A stretch of 64,000 nucleotides of DNA from Actinomycetota bacterium (GTDB taxonomy: Bacteria; Actinomycetota; AC-67). Numbering within the stretch: position 1 is the stretch's first letter; every line of letters starts with the position of its first letter. This document shows, piece by piece, positions 17,493 through 24,845 of this stretch. The DNA lies in NCBI GenBank assembly GCA_041658565.1, contig JBAZZY010000001.1:186001-250000 (forward strand), given 5' to 3'. A program made the position numbers and the translations under genes. Under the pieces are notes generated by a model, which was not told the DNA's origin, searched no databases, and was given only the letters and a program-made list of their open reading frames with translations.

Positions 17493-18223
17493 TGGTGAAA
17501 CACCACGCCGCGCTGCAGCGCGGCGAGAATCGAGGCCTTGAGTTTCGACGCAGGAGTTCCGGCGTCCGTCCACCATCCGACCAGACTGTCGTAGGTCATC
17601 GAGCCTTCGTTGATGTACATGTTGTTGACGTCGGTGATCTCCATTTCGCCGCGCGCCGAGGGCACGCACTGGCGGATGAAGTCGAACACGCGCCCGTCGT
17701 ACATGTAGCACCCGGTCACCACCAAGTTGCTCTTAGGCTCGGCAGGCTTCTCCTCGATCCCGGTGATCTTGCCGTCCTCGACCGAGGCGACGCCGAAGCG
17801 GCGCGCGTCCTCCAACGCGACCTCTTTCAGCAAGATCTTCGCGCCCTTCTCTTGCCCGGCGAACGCGCGCACGTACGGGCCGATGTCGTCTTGGAAGATG
17901 TTGTCCCCAAGGATCACGACGACGGGTTCGCCGCGCGCGAAATGCTCGGCTTTGCTCAGCGCGTCGGCGATCCCCCCCTCGCCGCCCTGGTACGCAAAGC
18001 TCACGCGGATCCCCAGATCCGACCCGTCGCCCATCAGTTTCTGGAACTGCGCGATCTGGTCGCCGGTGACGACCATGACGTCTTCGATGCCGGCGCGCGC
18101 CAGCGTGCGGATTGGGTAGTACACCATCGGCTCGTCGTACACATCGAGCAAGTGCTTGTTGACGACCTTGGTGACCGGATGAAAGCGGGTCCCGAGTCCT
18201 CCGGCGAGCACGATCCCCTTCAT
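17489..18223 (-). CDS. rmlA: Glucose-1-phosphate thymidylyltransferase (short form)
   Basis: 244 aa nucleotidyltransferase: GIVLAGGLGTRFHPVTKVVNK is the NTP-binding loop, VVVILGDNIF holds the Mg-binding Asp and GIEEKPAEPKS is the sugar-phosphate site. It is about 45 aa shorter than the classical RmlA and lacks the C-terminal allosteric helices. It makes dTDP-glucose. It overlaps rmlB by ATGA and rmlC by GTGA. Confidence 0.92.
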   Translation of the reverse strand: MKGIVLAGGLGTRFHPVTKVVNKHLLDVYDEPMVYYPIRTLARAGIEDVMVVTGDQIAQFQKLMGDGSDLGIRVSFAYQGGEGGIADALSKAEHFARGEPVVVILGDNIFQDDIGPYVRAFAGQEKGAKILLKEVALEDARRFGVASVEDGKITGIEEKPAEPKSNLVVTGCYMYDGRVFDFIRQCVPSARGEMEITDVNNMYINEGSMTYDSLVGWWTDAGTPASKLKASILAALQRGVVFHQ

Positions 18224-19245
18224 GACTTCACCTCATCGCGATCGGCGTAGATCGCCTCAGCGTCTGCGACCAGCGGCGCCCACCACCGCTCGTTGGCTCG
18301 ATACCACTCGAGCGTATCGGCAAAGGCCGACCACACATCGGTGGCCGGACTCCACCCCAGCGCGCGCGCGCGCGTCGCGTCCACCGCGTAGCGCCGGTCG
18401 TGGTCGGGCCGGTCGTAGGCGGTGAAGACCAATCGGTCCTCGGGCAACTTCAAGTACTCGAGCATCCAGCGCACAAGATCGACGTTGCGAACCTCAGGTG
18501 CGCGCTCAGGGCCAACGTTCAAAACCGCGCCGGGTTCAGCGGCCTGAAGGAACAAATCCAGGGCGGCGCAAAGATCCCCCACCGGCAACCAGTCACGCAC
18601 GTATCCTCCGTCGCCCCAGACCGGAAGCTGCTGTCCGCGCAGCGCGCGGATCGCCCATCGGGGGAAAGCCTTCTCGGGGTGCTGGTAGGGACCGAAGCAG
18701 TTCGTCGGCCGCACCACCACAAGGGGAAGCCGACCGGTGTACGCGCGCGCCAGATCGTCGGCAAGGGCCTTGCTTTGCGCGTACGGACTCGTCGCGCGCC
18801 CCTCGGCCGGTTCCTTGTCCTCTTCGCGGTACGGGTCGCCCGGACACGGACCGTAAACCTCGTCGGTCGAGATGTGGATCACGATCTTCGGGTCCACTTT
18901 GCAGAGCGCGTCGAGCACCACGCGGGTGCCCTCGACGTTGGTCCGGTGGAACACGTCACCGGCGTTCTCGCTGCGAGTCACGTGTGATTCGGCCGCGAAG
19001 TGAACGACCGCATCGGGACGGAACTCCCCCACGATGCGCGCGACCTCATCGGCGTCGGCAATGTCGGCCCGCTCATGCACGTAGCGCGCGGCATCGACCC
19101 CTTCCAAGCGCCGCGGGTCGCCGGCGTAGGTCAGCACGTCGATGTTTCGCACTTCGACATCGCGGCTGTCCAGCAAATGCCGGACGAAGTTCGATCCGAT
19201 GAACCCGCAACCGCCGGTTACCAAGACACGCTGAAGATCTCTCAC
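18220..19245 (-). CDS. rmlB: dTDP-glucose 4,6-dehydratase
   Basis: 341 aa from the GTG at 19245, which has GGAAGG six bases upstream. It is an extended SDR enzyme: TGGCGFIG nucleotide loop, HISTDEVYG and the YxxxK dyad in SPYAQSKALAD. It converts dTDP-glucose to the 4-keto-6-deoxy sugar. The start overlaps the stop of the HepT-like gene by one base (TAGTG), so rmlBAC may be cotranscribed with the toxin-antitoxin pair. Confidence 0.92.
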   Translation of the reverse strand: MRDLQRVLVTGGCGFIGSNFVRHLLDSRDVEVRNIDVLTYAGDPRRLEGVDAARYVHERADIADADEVARIVGEFRPDAVVHFAAESHVTRSENAGDVFHRTNVEGTRVVLDALCKVDPKIVIHISTDEVYGPCPGDPYREEDKEPAEGRATSPYAQSKALADDLARAYTGRLPLVVVRPTNCFGPYQHPEKAFPRWAIRALRGQQLPVWGDGGYVRDWLPVGDLCAALDLFLQAAEPGAVLNVGPERAPEVRNVDLVRWMLEYLKLPEDRLVFTAYDRPDHDRRYAVDATRARALGWSPATDVWSAFADTLEWYRANERWWAPLVADAEAIYADRDEVKS

Positions 19246-19610
19246 TACCGTCCTTCCGCCGGATCTGACGATTCTATGCGAACGTTCACATCCATCAGAC
19301 ATGACTGCAGGTGCGGCAAGTCCTCCGTCAAGGTCCGCCACAGGATCTCGTAGTCGATCCGGTGATAGATGTGATCCACGAGAATGCGGATGTCTCGCAG
19401 GTCATCCCACGGCACATCGCCCGCCGCGAACATGACGTCCTCCGGCAACCGACCGGCAGCGTCGGCAACCCTGCCGATGATCGCCTCCCCTGCCAGTCGA
19501 AGCAACCGGTCCTCATCCCATGCGGGCTTGCCGCGTGCCACCAACTCGGCGGCCGCCGCCACCGCGTCCAGGATGTCCGCAAGAACAGCGTCCACGCGGC
19601 GGCGATCCAT
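19245..19610 (-). CDS. HepT-like HEPN toxin (DUF86)
   Basis: 121 aa all-alpha protein with the HEPN active motif R-x4-H at Arg75-His80 (RILVDHIYHRIDYEILW), as in HepT ribonuclease toxins. It is 11 bases downstream of the XRE-MNT gene, giving the standard antitoxin-toxin order. Its stop is fused to the rmlB start. Confidence 0.82.
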   Translation of the reverse strand: MDRRRVDAVLADILDAVAAAAELVARGKPAWDEDRLLRLAGEAIIGRVADAAGRLPEDVMFAAGDVPWDDLRDIRILVDHIYHRIDYEILWRTLTEDLPHLQSCLMDVNVRIESSDPAEGR

Positions 19611-19621
19611 CCTCGCGGCCG

Positions 19622-20131
19622 TCAGAGCGCAACCGCCTCATCGCGAATCGCAGAGTCCCGCGAAAGGAGTCCCGCGGAGGACACCACATCGACCTCGACA
19701 CCGAGCAGATCCTTGAGTGCCCGCCGAAGGCGCACTTGATCAAACAGCGAGCCTGCGGCGTCCATGTCCACAAGCAGATCGACATCCGAGTCGAGGCCGT
19801 CCTGCCCACGCGCGACCGAACCGAACACGCGAACGTTCGAGGCGTGATGCTCGGCGGCAATCGCCTCGATTTCCGCCCGATGCTTGCGAAGCAAACGGCC
19901 GAGCCGTGTCGCGCTCTGGGTCGAAGATCGCACCTTGGAACTTCCAAGCTGTCGCCCCGCCGCGCGGAGGATTCTGTCCAGCGTGTCAACCGTGGGGGTC
20001 TTGGCGCCGGATTCGTAGGCGGCGACGGCGGACTGCGAGGTCCGCGCCCGACGCGCGAGTTCAGCCTGCGTCAGGCGCGCCTCCAGCCTCGCCCGGCGTA
20101 TGAGTTCAGGCCCGATTCCCACGTTCGGCAT
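19622..20131 (-). CDS. MNT nucleotidyltransferase antitoxin fused to an XRE helix-turn-helix
   Basis: 169 aa. Residues 8-60 form an XRE-type HTH (TQAELARRARTSQSAVAAYE), and residues 75-169 a minimal nucleotidyltransferase with the GS(x)9-10DxD motif: Gly104-Ser105 and Asp116/Asp118. MNT antitoxins neutralise HepT by AMPylation in characterised systems. The fused HTH suggests that it binds its own promoter. GTG at 20122 is an alternative start, 7 bases after a TATAAT, and would make the mRNA leaderless. Confidence 0.85.
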   Translation of the reverse strand: MPNVGIGPELIRRARLEARLTQAELARRARTSQSAVAAYESGAKTPTVDTLDRILRAAGRQLGSSKVRSSTQSATRLGRLLRKHRAEIEAIAAEHHASNVRVFGSVARGQDGLDSDVDLLVDMDAAGSLFDQVRLRRALKDLLGVEVDVVSSAGLLSRDSAIRDEAVAL

Positions 20132-20154
20132 TATATCCCCTTGGATATAATGCC
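20127..20154 (-). promoter_or_regulatory. Palindromic operator/promoter of the XRE-MNT/HepT pair
   Basis: A perfect 12-bp inverted repeat (GGCATTATATCC, 4-base spacer, GGATATAATGCC) overlaps both a consensus TATAAT on the minus strand and the annotated ATG. Binding by the XRE domain would block transcription initiation. Confidence 0.7.
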
Positions 20155-20173
20155 TTCTAGGGTGGCTGCAGGC

Positions 20174-21889
20174 TTAGTAGCGAACCACCAGGTCGAGGTC
20201 CCGCAACAAAGGCCCCGAAAACCGCAGGATGCGGCCGTTTTGGCGCAGCAGATCCGTCGCCTCGGTGACGCGCGCGCCCGCCGGCAGCTCGATCACCAGA
20301 TCCAAGTCGTCGGGCACCAGACTGGGCTGGCGAAACACCCGTAGGCGAAAGACCCCCGGCGAGGTCTGCAGCGTCCCGGTGAACGAGCGCTTCACCGTCC
20401 GTCCCGGCTCCACGTCCAGATGCAGGGCTTCCTGCCTGCCGGTCCCCCACACCCGAAGGTCGGTGTGAAACACGCCGTCGGCCGGATACCCGAGCACTCG
20501 TGCAGGCAGTTCCGCCGGATCGGCGTCGTTTCGAATCGACAAGGCCAGCGACGTCTGCGCGCGCCCGTCGGCGCCGATCACCACGCCATAGCCGATCGTA
20601 CGCTTCGTGACCGAGCCCAACTTCTGACCGTACGAACTGTTTCCGACGACCGCGAGCAACCCACTCGGATCGCCGAACGACCCAGAGACCCCGAGGCCTA
20701 CAAGCGTCCGCTGATCCTGTTCGTAGGGTGACCAGATCAAAACGTGCTTGTCGTGCGCCGCGTCCCCCAAGGCGCGCGCCAGTCGAAGCAACGGCACCTT
20801 GCCGTCCGTCAAACGGCTGAACAAAGAATCCACCAACCGCCGGTTGAAGTCCTGGCGATCGAGCAGATCCGGGTGGCGCGCGTAGATGTCGCGCGCCATG
20901 TACATCGGCAGCCCCGCTTCGGTCATAGTCTCGCCGCGCACCGTCGTCGGGCCGCCGGCCGCCAGCAGCTTGGCCAGAGCGTTCGCATCCAGCACCGTCA
21001 CCGAGTCCACCGCAACCCCGTGGGCCTCGCGGTAAAGCCCCCGCATTCCCGCGGCCGCCTCTGGGAAGTCCGGCGACTCGTTCACGACAAACGCAACCTG
21101 CCCGAGCCCCCGCGGCAGTTGCGCGTCATCCTCGGAGGACACCAGCTCCAGGTCCCCGCGGTTCGCCGTCATCAACACGAGCGCGTTGACCGCGCCCCCG
21201 GTCGCGCGCGGCTCCGCGCCGTTTTGGATCACGAACAAGTGCTTGCGCGCGCCGTCGAACCCGAGCATCGCGCGCGCCAGCGGAATCCCGGCCGCCATCT
21301 TGCGCGCGGTCGGCTCCGCGTCGTCCAGCTCCGCAAGGAGCCTGGCTCGCGCATCGGCGATCGGGGGCAAGACGCCGCTGCTCGGCGCGCGCCGCACCAC
21401 CGTGCGGGCCGCATCGAAGGCATCCAGCGCGCGCTTGGCGGAACGCCCGAGCCCATCCCAATCAATGCCCGCGAGCGTCCGGGAAACATCCCCCTTGGAA
21501 TCCGAGAACGCCCGCGCGCTCTCCAGCGCATCGCGCGCGCCGACCGCCACGCGCTCGGCCGCCTCCGCCAGCGCGCTCGTCGCGCGCACCGAGCGCCCCA
21601 GATACGGGATCAGTCCAACCGCCCGAAGTTGCGCAGAATCGATCGCCCGGCGCGCGCTTCGCAAGGACGCCGCGGCGCGCGCCAGGTCGGTGCGGGCAGC
21701 GTCGATGTCCGCGGCGGCCGCGTGTGCGCGCGCCGCCTCCAGCGCGTCGCGACCCGAGAACAGATCGCGCGCGGCGACGAAGGCGGTCGCCGCGAATCCG
21801 GCCACAAAGACCAACGCAATGCCGACAGCAAGCGGCGCGATGAGGCGACGGGGCCTTCCCGGCCCGCCGACAGACCAACTCGGGTTCAA
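20174..21889 (-). CDS. DUF4012 envelope protein
   Basis: 571 aa from the TTG at 21889, which has AGAGGA upstream; an upstream ATG in frame (22018) lacks one. A membrane anchor (LIAPLAVGIALVFVAGFAATAFVAA) is followed by an Ala/Arg-rich helical region (residues 45-190), then the DUF4012 core with LFVIQNGAEPRATGG near residue 240. DUF4012 proteins are common in actinobacterial polysaccharide loci but have no defined activity. Its position after the sugar genes fits that link. Confidence 0.8.
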   Translation of the reverse strand: MNPSWSVGGPGRPRRLIAPLAVGIALVFVAGFAATAFVAARDLFSGRDALEAARAHAAAADIDAARTDLARAAASLRSARRAIDSAQLRAVGLIPYLGRSVRATSALAEAAERVAVGARDALESARAFSDSKGDVSRTLAGIDWDGLGRSAKRALDAFDAARTVVRRAPSSGVLPPIADARARLLAELDDAEPTARKMAAGIPLARAMLGFDGARKHLFVIQNGAEPRATGGAVNALVLMTANRGDLELVSSEDDAQLPRGLGQVAFVVNESPDFPEAAAGMRGLYREAHGVAVDSVTVLDANALAKLLAAGGPTTVRGETMTEAGLPMYMARDIYARHPDLLDRQDFNRRLVDSLFSRLTDGKVPLLRLARALGDAAHDKHVLIWSPYEQDQRTLVGLGVSGSFGDPSGLLAVVGNSSYGQKLGSVTKRTIGYGVVIGADGRAQTSLALSIRNDADPAELPARVLGYPADGVFHTDLRVWGTGRQEALHLDVEPGRTVKRSFTGTLQTSPGVFRLRVFRQPSLVPDDLDLVIELPAGARVTEATDLLRQNGRILRFSGPLLRDLDLVVRY

Positions 21890-22060
21890 TTGCGTCCTCT
21901 CAACCAAGATGTGCGGAGATAGTAGGCGACAGAAGACCTCGACAGATGTCCCGACCCAGACTGCTCCGACCCGGCCAACTCGTGAGTTGAGGGCGCCTTG
22001 GTGGTCGCGCGCGCGCATGCTCGCGACCTTCCCTTCCTTCGCCGACGGTCCGTGGCGGCC

Positions 22061-22468
22061 TCAGCCTGACGGGACGATCTCGAAGGATGCGACGTGAGAC
22101 GGACGCAGCATTCGGAAGTGACGCTCATCGAGCGTGGCGATCACCCGCTCCCCTACACGCTCGGCGACGGCCACCGTGAGCGCGTCGGTGTAGTCGAGTC
22201 GCGCGTCCAGGTAGCGCCTGCAAAGGTCGCGGGCGCGCGCGCGATCGAGCGGCGTCGAGACTTCGACGACGAGATCGGTGTCCACGGATTCCAGGAATGC
22301 AGCCGCGATGCCCCACCCGGCGCGCTTGGCGATCAAGTGGTGCGCCTCGGACAGGATCGCGTCCGTGACGATCTTCTCACCGGGCTGCACGAGCAGCTCG
22401 CGCGCGGCAGCGTGCGCCGGCGCCCTCGGGTCCGCCGCGGCGACCAAGACGCTCGCATCGGCTATCAA
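22061..22468 (-). CDS. vapC: VapC-type PIN-domain toxin
   Basis: 135 aa from a TTG overlapping the vapB stop (TTGA). PIN acidic residues are visible in IADASVLVAAAD (Asp4), SEAHHL and DYTDALTVAVAE. It is probably a Mg-dependent ribonuclease toxin. Confidence 0.85.
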   Translation of the reverse strand: MIADASVLVAAADPRAPAHAAARELLVQPGEKIVTDAILSEAHHLIAKRAGWGIAAAFLESVDTDLVVEVSTPLDRARARDLCRRYLDARLDYTDALTVAVAERVGERVIATLDERHFRMLRPSHVASFEIVPSG

Positions 22469-22737
22469 GATCCCCGCTCCGGCCGGTCCAGGCCCTTCTT
22501 GTATTTGCGGTCGAGCGCCTCGTCGAGCGTCCGCTCGTAGGTCTCGTCCTCGGCCGGCCCCCGCACCGCGCGGCCTTTCCCGACCCACAGGTGGAGCTTG
22601 GAAGTGTTTCGGGCGACCAGGTACGACTCGAGTGCCTCGCGGACGACCGCCGACTCGGCCTTTCCCTCGGCCCGGGCCGCGCGCTCGAGCGCGCGCGCGA
22701 CATCGTCCGGCAGGCTGAACGTCTTGCGTATCGTCAT
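22465..22737 (-). CDS. vapB: VapB-type antitoxin, ribbon-helix-helix
   Basis: 90 aa. The N-terminus is a ribbon-helix-helix DNA-binding domain (MTIRKTFSLPDDVARALERAA) and the C-terminus a charged, probably toxin-binding tail. There is no Shine-Dalgarno; a -10-like CATACT ends 7 bases before the ATG, suggesting a leaderless mRNA. Confidence 0.85.
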   Translation of the reverse strand: MTIRKTFSLPDDVARALERAARAEGKAESAVVREALESYLVARNTSKLHLWVGKGRAVRGPAEDETYERTLDEALDRKYKKGLDRPERGS

Positions 22738-22740
22738 ACC

Positions 22741-22757
22741 GTGCAGTATGACTGCAC
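22741..22757 (-). promoter_or_regulatory. VapBC operator over the -10 element
   Basis: A perfect 7-bp inverted repeat (GTGCAGT / ACTGCAC, 3-base spacer) starts 4 bases upstream of vapB and contains CATACT on the minus strand. This is the expected place for autoregulation by the RHH antitoxin. Confidence 0.6.
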
Positions 22758-22760
22758 ACC

Positions 22761-23159
22761 CTACGATGGGGCAAGCACCTGGCGCAGTCTGACGACGAAC
22801 GCGCCTGGGGTCTGGATGCGGATCACTCCGGGGGGCGGCGTGAAGTCGGAGGTGTTGAACGTGATGAGCGCCTGGCAGCCCGCATCGACCGCGGCAACGA
22901 GAATCGGGAGATCCTTCGGATCGGCCTGACTGGATCGCTCGACGAGATGATCGTCAAGCGGATCTTCCACCCAGCGGCATGCGGCACGAGCCAAGAGGTT
23001 GAACGCAGGCAAGGCCGACGGAAGATTGGCTCGAATATTGCGTTCCGCCTCCGCCTTGGCTTGAGCAGATGACACGAGATCGAGCCCTGAACCCCGGGCG
23101 AGAAGAAGGGCGGCCAGGATCGCCGATGGACCTCCGGCGAGATTCGGCGGGAAACCGGA
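22761..23159 (-). pseudogene. 5'-truncated PIN-domain toxin
   Basis: The frame is open from the stop of the upstream DUF2283 gene and encodes SGFPPNLAGGPSAILAALLL, SSAQAKAEAERNI and DPKDLPILVAAVDAGCQALI plus a TFNTSDF strand, matching the middle and end of a COG1569-like PIN protein. The first beta strand with the obligatory DxNVL aspartate is missing and no start codon precedes the homology; the first GTG (23075) lies inside the domain. Confidence 0.55.
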
Positions 23160-23399
23160 TCAGGCGGCGAATCGGAACGGGAGTCGAAGGTCTAGGCCGA
23201 ACCGATCGCGCAGTTGCGCGAGATCAACCTCGCCGAGTGTCGGATAGAGGATCTCAACGCCGACCAGACCCCCTGCCTCGTCGAGGTCGACGTGGAGCCT
23301 GTCGCTGACTTCGACGGTTCGGTGGACTGCAGGCTCCGGATCCGACGCGAGAAGCACGTACAGGGCATCCGCCTCTTCGTCGTATGTGTACATGGCCAT
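23160..23399 (-). CDS. DUF2283 family protein
   Basis: 79 aa from an ATG with GGGAGGAG upstream. MYTYDEEADALYVLL, DRLHVDLDEAGGLVGVEIL is the DUF2283 pattern. These small proteins are usually paired with DUF4258 proteins and are suspected toxin-antitoxin members. Here the partner upstream is only a remnant. Confidence 0.8.
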   Translation of the reverse strand: MAMYTYDEEADALYVLLASDPEPAVHRTVEVSDRLHVDLDEAGGLVGVEILYPTLGEVDLAQLRDRFGLDLRLPFRFAA

Positions 23400-23401
23400 G
23401 C

Positions 23402-23494
23402 TTACTCCTCCCGCCAAATCGTGATGACGATTCGTCGCCGTTCGTCGAGCACCACGATGAGGACAGTATCGCCGTTGTCTACTCGGAGTCGAGA
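23402..23494 (-). pseudogene. C-terminal remnant of a DUF4258-type protein
   Basis: The last 30 codons before the DUF2283 gene read SRLRVDNGDTVLIVVLDERR then RIVITIWREE, the usual DUF4258 C-terminal strands. The N-terminal half is absent; upstream sequence belongs to the dispersed repeat carrying an epimerase tail. Confidence 0.4.
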
Positions 23495-23526
23495 GTTCCA
23501 GGCGCGCCAGGAGGCAGTTCCCGGAA

Positions 23527-23567
23527 CCCTTACGCGGGCTGGGAGGCGATGAACTCTGCGGTGCGCG
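23527..23567. repeat. Dispersed repeat, copy D (epimerase 3' tail)
   Basis: 41 bases nearly identical to 28703-28743. On the minus strand they encode RTAEFIASQPA and a stop, the last 11 residues of the epimerase at 28706-29641 (RTSEFIASQPA), in a place with no epimerase gene. Confidence 0.75.
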
Positions 23568-23637
23568 GATTGGTGGAGCAAACGTGCGAGCACCTGTCGA
23601 AAGCAGTGACCCGGACCCCTCCGCCGCGTGAGCGTCG

Positions 23638-23898
23638 CTACAGTTCTTCGATGTAGAGGATCTGCAATCTGCCGTTCGGGGCGACCTTCCACACGACCTC
23701 AACAGTCGTGCCGGGAACGCGACTGGAATACGCAAGGCGCCCATCGTGCGTTTCGGTGTCGGTGGATTCGATGTCGCTTTCGTCATCGGAGCAAAGTGGC
23801 CCCATGATCCAGGCAAGGACTTTGCGAGCAAGCGTCTGGTCTGGATGTTGACCCAACCACTCTTGCGGTTGATCCAGGAACCGAGGAAGCACTTCCAC
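23638..23898 (-). CDS. Small protein of unknown function (86 aa)
   Basis: Starts at a GTG 3 bases after the stop of the 59-aa gene. The middle is acidic (SDDESDIESTDTETHDG) and the end forms beta strands (VPGTTVEVVWKVAPNGRLQI). No family recognised. The two-gene arrangement and the surrounding modules suggest a toxin-antitoxin-like pair; this is inference. Confidence 0.6.
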   Translation of the reverse strand: MEVLPRFLDQPQEWLGQHPDQTLARKVLAWIMGPLCSDDESDIESTDTETHDGRLAYSSRVPGTTVEVVWKVAPNGRLQILYIEEL

Positions 23899-23901
23899 CC
23901 G

Positions 23902-24081
23902 CTACGCGAGGTGAGGGTACTTGCGGACGAGTTCATCTGCGTCGATGCCTGCCTCAGGATCCTCGGCGAGGTCCATCATCCGGACGAAATCGGGGTTGTC
24001 CGGGAGTTCGGCGGCAAAGCGCGCCTCGCGGAGGCGCTCTTCGGCCTCGCGCAGACGCGCACCAACGCTCTTTGAACTCAT
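23902..24081 (-). CDS. Small helical protein of unknown function (59 aa)
   Basis: 59 aa with a charged coiled-coil-like N-terminus (ARLREAEERLREARFA) and PDFVRMMDLAEDPEAGIDAD. It is the first gene of the pair with the 86-aa protein. It has the strongest promoter of the island immediately upstream and no Shine-Dalgarno. Confidence 0.6.
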   Translation of the reverse strand: MSSKSVGARLREAEERLREARFAAELPDNPDFVRMMDLAEDPEAGIDADELVRKYPHLA

Positions 24082-24088
24082 CACTCCG

Positions 24089-24117
24089 AGCGTGCCAGCG
24101 CCTCTCCCACGTGTCAA
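24089..24117 (-). promoter_or_regulatory. Promoter of the 59/86-aa gene pair
   Basis: Minus-strand TTGACA (24112-24117), 17-base spacer, CACGCT (24089-24094), then 7 bases to the ATG. The exact -35 and spacing predict transcription starting at the start codon. Confidence 0.65.
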
Positions 24118-24291
24118 CAGCACCCTCGGCATTTCGCCCGTCACCGGAAGAGGAAAGCGCCGCATTGAGGACCATTCCCCCTCTCCCGCTGCAGCGATCA
24201 GAACGCGATCACGATTCCAGACCCCGTGGCGGAAGCGCCACCACGCCCCGCGAATCGAAGAAGTGGACGGTCTGCCGAAACCCGCGAACCC
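24118..24291. other. Non-coding stretch
   Basis: Together with copy A of the repeat and the next promoter, this fills the 395-base gap between the 59-aa gene and the MNT gene. I see no coding sequence, hairpin or RNA gene in it. Confidence 0.5.
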
Positions 24292-24387
24292 CATCAGTGC
24301 CTCCCGTGACCGGAAGGCGCGATCTTAAGCGTCTGTGGATGGCACGCAAGAACGAGAAGAGCGGGAAGGTCCTTGGACCCTTACGCA
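24292..24387. repeat. Dispersed repeat, copy A
   Basis: Shares with copy B (28615-28743) the segment CTCCCGTGACCGGAAGGCGC, then GATCTTA, the TGTGGATG core, GAACGAGAAG, GGGAAGG and CTTACGCA, with about 10-15% mismatches. An imperfect GC hairpin lies at its left end. Confidence 0.75.
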
Positions 24388-24463
24388 CCGTCTTCGGGCG
24401 GGACAAAACAAGGGGCGAGATTCCGCCGCGCGCGACGGGCGGGGTTCGGAAAGCGACCGATGG

Positions 24464-24469
24464 TACAGT
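24464..24469 (+). promoter_or_regulatory. -10 element of the MNT gene
   Basis: TACAGT ends 7 bases before the ATG at 24477, consistent with a leaderless mRNA. No convincing -35 is visible. Confidence 0.4.
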
Positions 24470-24476
24470 CATGCCC

Positions 24477-24794
24477 ATGACAACCGGCGCTCTTTCCCGG
24501 GAGGAGGCGGTTCGACTCCTGGTCGCGTCCGCACCGCAGATCTACGCGCTAGGCGTCGAACGGCTCGCCCTATTCGGCTCGGTCCTGCGCGGAGATGCCC
24601 GCCCCGACAGCGACGTGGACCTCCTCGTTCAGTTCTCGCCCGGCGCCAAGACGTTCGATCGGTTCTTGTCGCTTTCGGAGCTTCTCGAGGAACGGCTCGG
24701 CCGCCGTGTCGAACTTGTCACGACCGAAGCGCTTTCTCCGTTCATCGGGCCGCGTATCTTGGCAGAGGCGCAGGATGTCCTTCGAGCCGCGTGA
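24477..24794 (+). CDS. Minimal nucleotidyltransferase (MNT), orphan antitoxin
   Basis: 105 aa NTase with Gly34-Ser35 and Asp46/Asp48 (LFGSVLRGDARPDSDVDLL). The start at 24477 is preferred to the ATG at 24471 because a TACAGT -10 ends 7 bases upstream. MNT proteins normally precede a HepT gene; none follows here, so the toxin seems to have been lost. Confidence 0.8.
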   Translation: MTTGALSREEAVRLLVASAPQIYALGVERLALFGSVLRGDARPDSDVDLLVQFSPGAKTFDRFLSLSELLEERLGRRVELVTTEALSPFIGPRILAEAQDVLRAA

Positions 24795-24809
24795 TTACCT
24801 TCACCACCG

Positions 24810-24845
24810 TTGTGTTCTCGTATCGCGCAAGGTATATTGCGTGAT
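24810..24845 (+). promoter_or_regulatory. Promoter and operator of the wHTH-NTase/HEPN pair
   Basis: TTGTGT (24810-24815), 17-base spacer and TATATT (24833-24838) end 7 bases before the ATG. A 9-bp inverted repeat with one mismatch (ATCGCGCAA / TTGCGTGAT, 24822-24845) covers the -10 and abuts the start codon, as expected for autorepression by the wHTH protein. Confidence 0.65.
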
